Assembly (NCBI GenBank): GCA_031400185.1
Contig: JANNPN010000324.1
Coordinates: 1-14,932 of the forward strand
DNA from: UTPRO1 sp031400185
Lineage (GTDB): Bacteria; Desulfobacterota; Binatia; UTPRO1
Length of the DNA: 14,932 nt
Reading direction: 5' to 3'
Shown here: positions 14,819 to 14,932 of the stretch, in pieces
Layout of the letters: every line of letters starts with the position of its first letter
Numbering within the stretch: position 1 is the first letter of the stretch
Translations under genes and position numbers: made by a program
Notes under the pieces: model-generated
Seen by the model: the letters and a program-made list of their open reading frames with translations, nothing else
Told to the model about the DNA's origin: nothing
The model's database searches: none

Positions 14819-14853
14819 CAGGCGGGCGGGTCGGGGATGGCCTCTACGGTCGC
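14819..14853 (-). repeat. 35-bp dispersed repeat, copy 2 (inverted)
   Basis: Reverse complement of the copy at 6551-6585 with one mismatch (34/35). It lies 86-120 bp upstream of the aminopeptidase start, reading in the same direction as that gene. Beyond it, up to the window edge at 14932, I see no gene, promoter or repeat that I can support. Confidence 0.85.
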
Positions 14854-14932
14854 CGGGTTCCTGGCGCCCAGCGCGTACTGCCCGTCGGTGCCACTCTGGC
14901 TTGCGCACACGCGAGCTGCGGCTCCCCGAAGC

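Noticed and set aside
14734..14910. 59-codon upstream extension of the aminopeptidase
   Set aside because: No family similarity, contains the dispersed 35-bp repeat, and the ATG at 14733 starts the conserved domain properly.

Overview
The window looks like a chromosomal segment of a high-GC Gram-negative bacterium (G+C roughly two thirds or more by eye, not computed). The mix of a sigma54-dependent NtrC-type regulator, a large secreted lipoprotein, an AidB-like acyl-CoA dehydrogenase, a phytanoyl-CoA dioxygenase relative and a DUF385-type protein fits an environmental deltaproteobacterial-like lineage (Myxococcota, Desulfobacterota or Binatota). That placement is inference. I see no tRNA, rRNA, CRISPR array or intact insertion sequence.

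Left part (1-2400): a signalling locus. A multi-pass membrane protein, cut by the window edge, runs leftward from 395. Facing it are a single-domain response regulator (547-906) and an NtrC-family sigma54 activator (965-2398). The space between carries four consecutive inverted repeats (453-537) and a very good -24/-12 sigma54 promoter (508-523), so the activator may drive its own operon. A 24-bp tandem repeat (903-950) separates the two regulator genes.

Middle (2400-6660): a lipoprotein esterase gene (2542-4311) whose alpha/beta-hydrolase parts are in circularly permuted order. The nucleophile half comes first and the strand/oxyanion half that normally precedes it comes last, joined by an Asp/Phe-rich linker. 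This is the most unusual thing in the window. Next come an AidB-like acyl-CoA dehydrogenase (4440-6125) and a stand-alone HicB-like protein (6252-6521) with no HicA beside it.

Right part (6660-14932): a coupled leftward pair (membrane-anchored DUF385-like protein, then gamma-glutamylcyclotransferase-like protein) diverges from a phytanoyl-CoA dioxygenase-family gene (7723-8583). A compact leftward operon then runs from an M1 zinc aminopeptidase (14733-12145) into two polytopic GT-C-like membrane proteins (12140-10614 and 10590-8587), with a 4-nt gap and a possible 4-nt overlap at the junctions. A 35-bp repeat, 34/35 identical, occurs in inverted orientation at 6551-6585 and 14819-14853, both in non-coding DNA.
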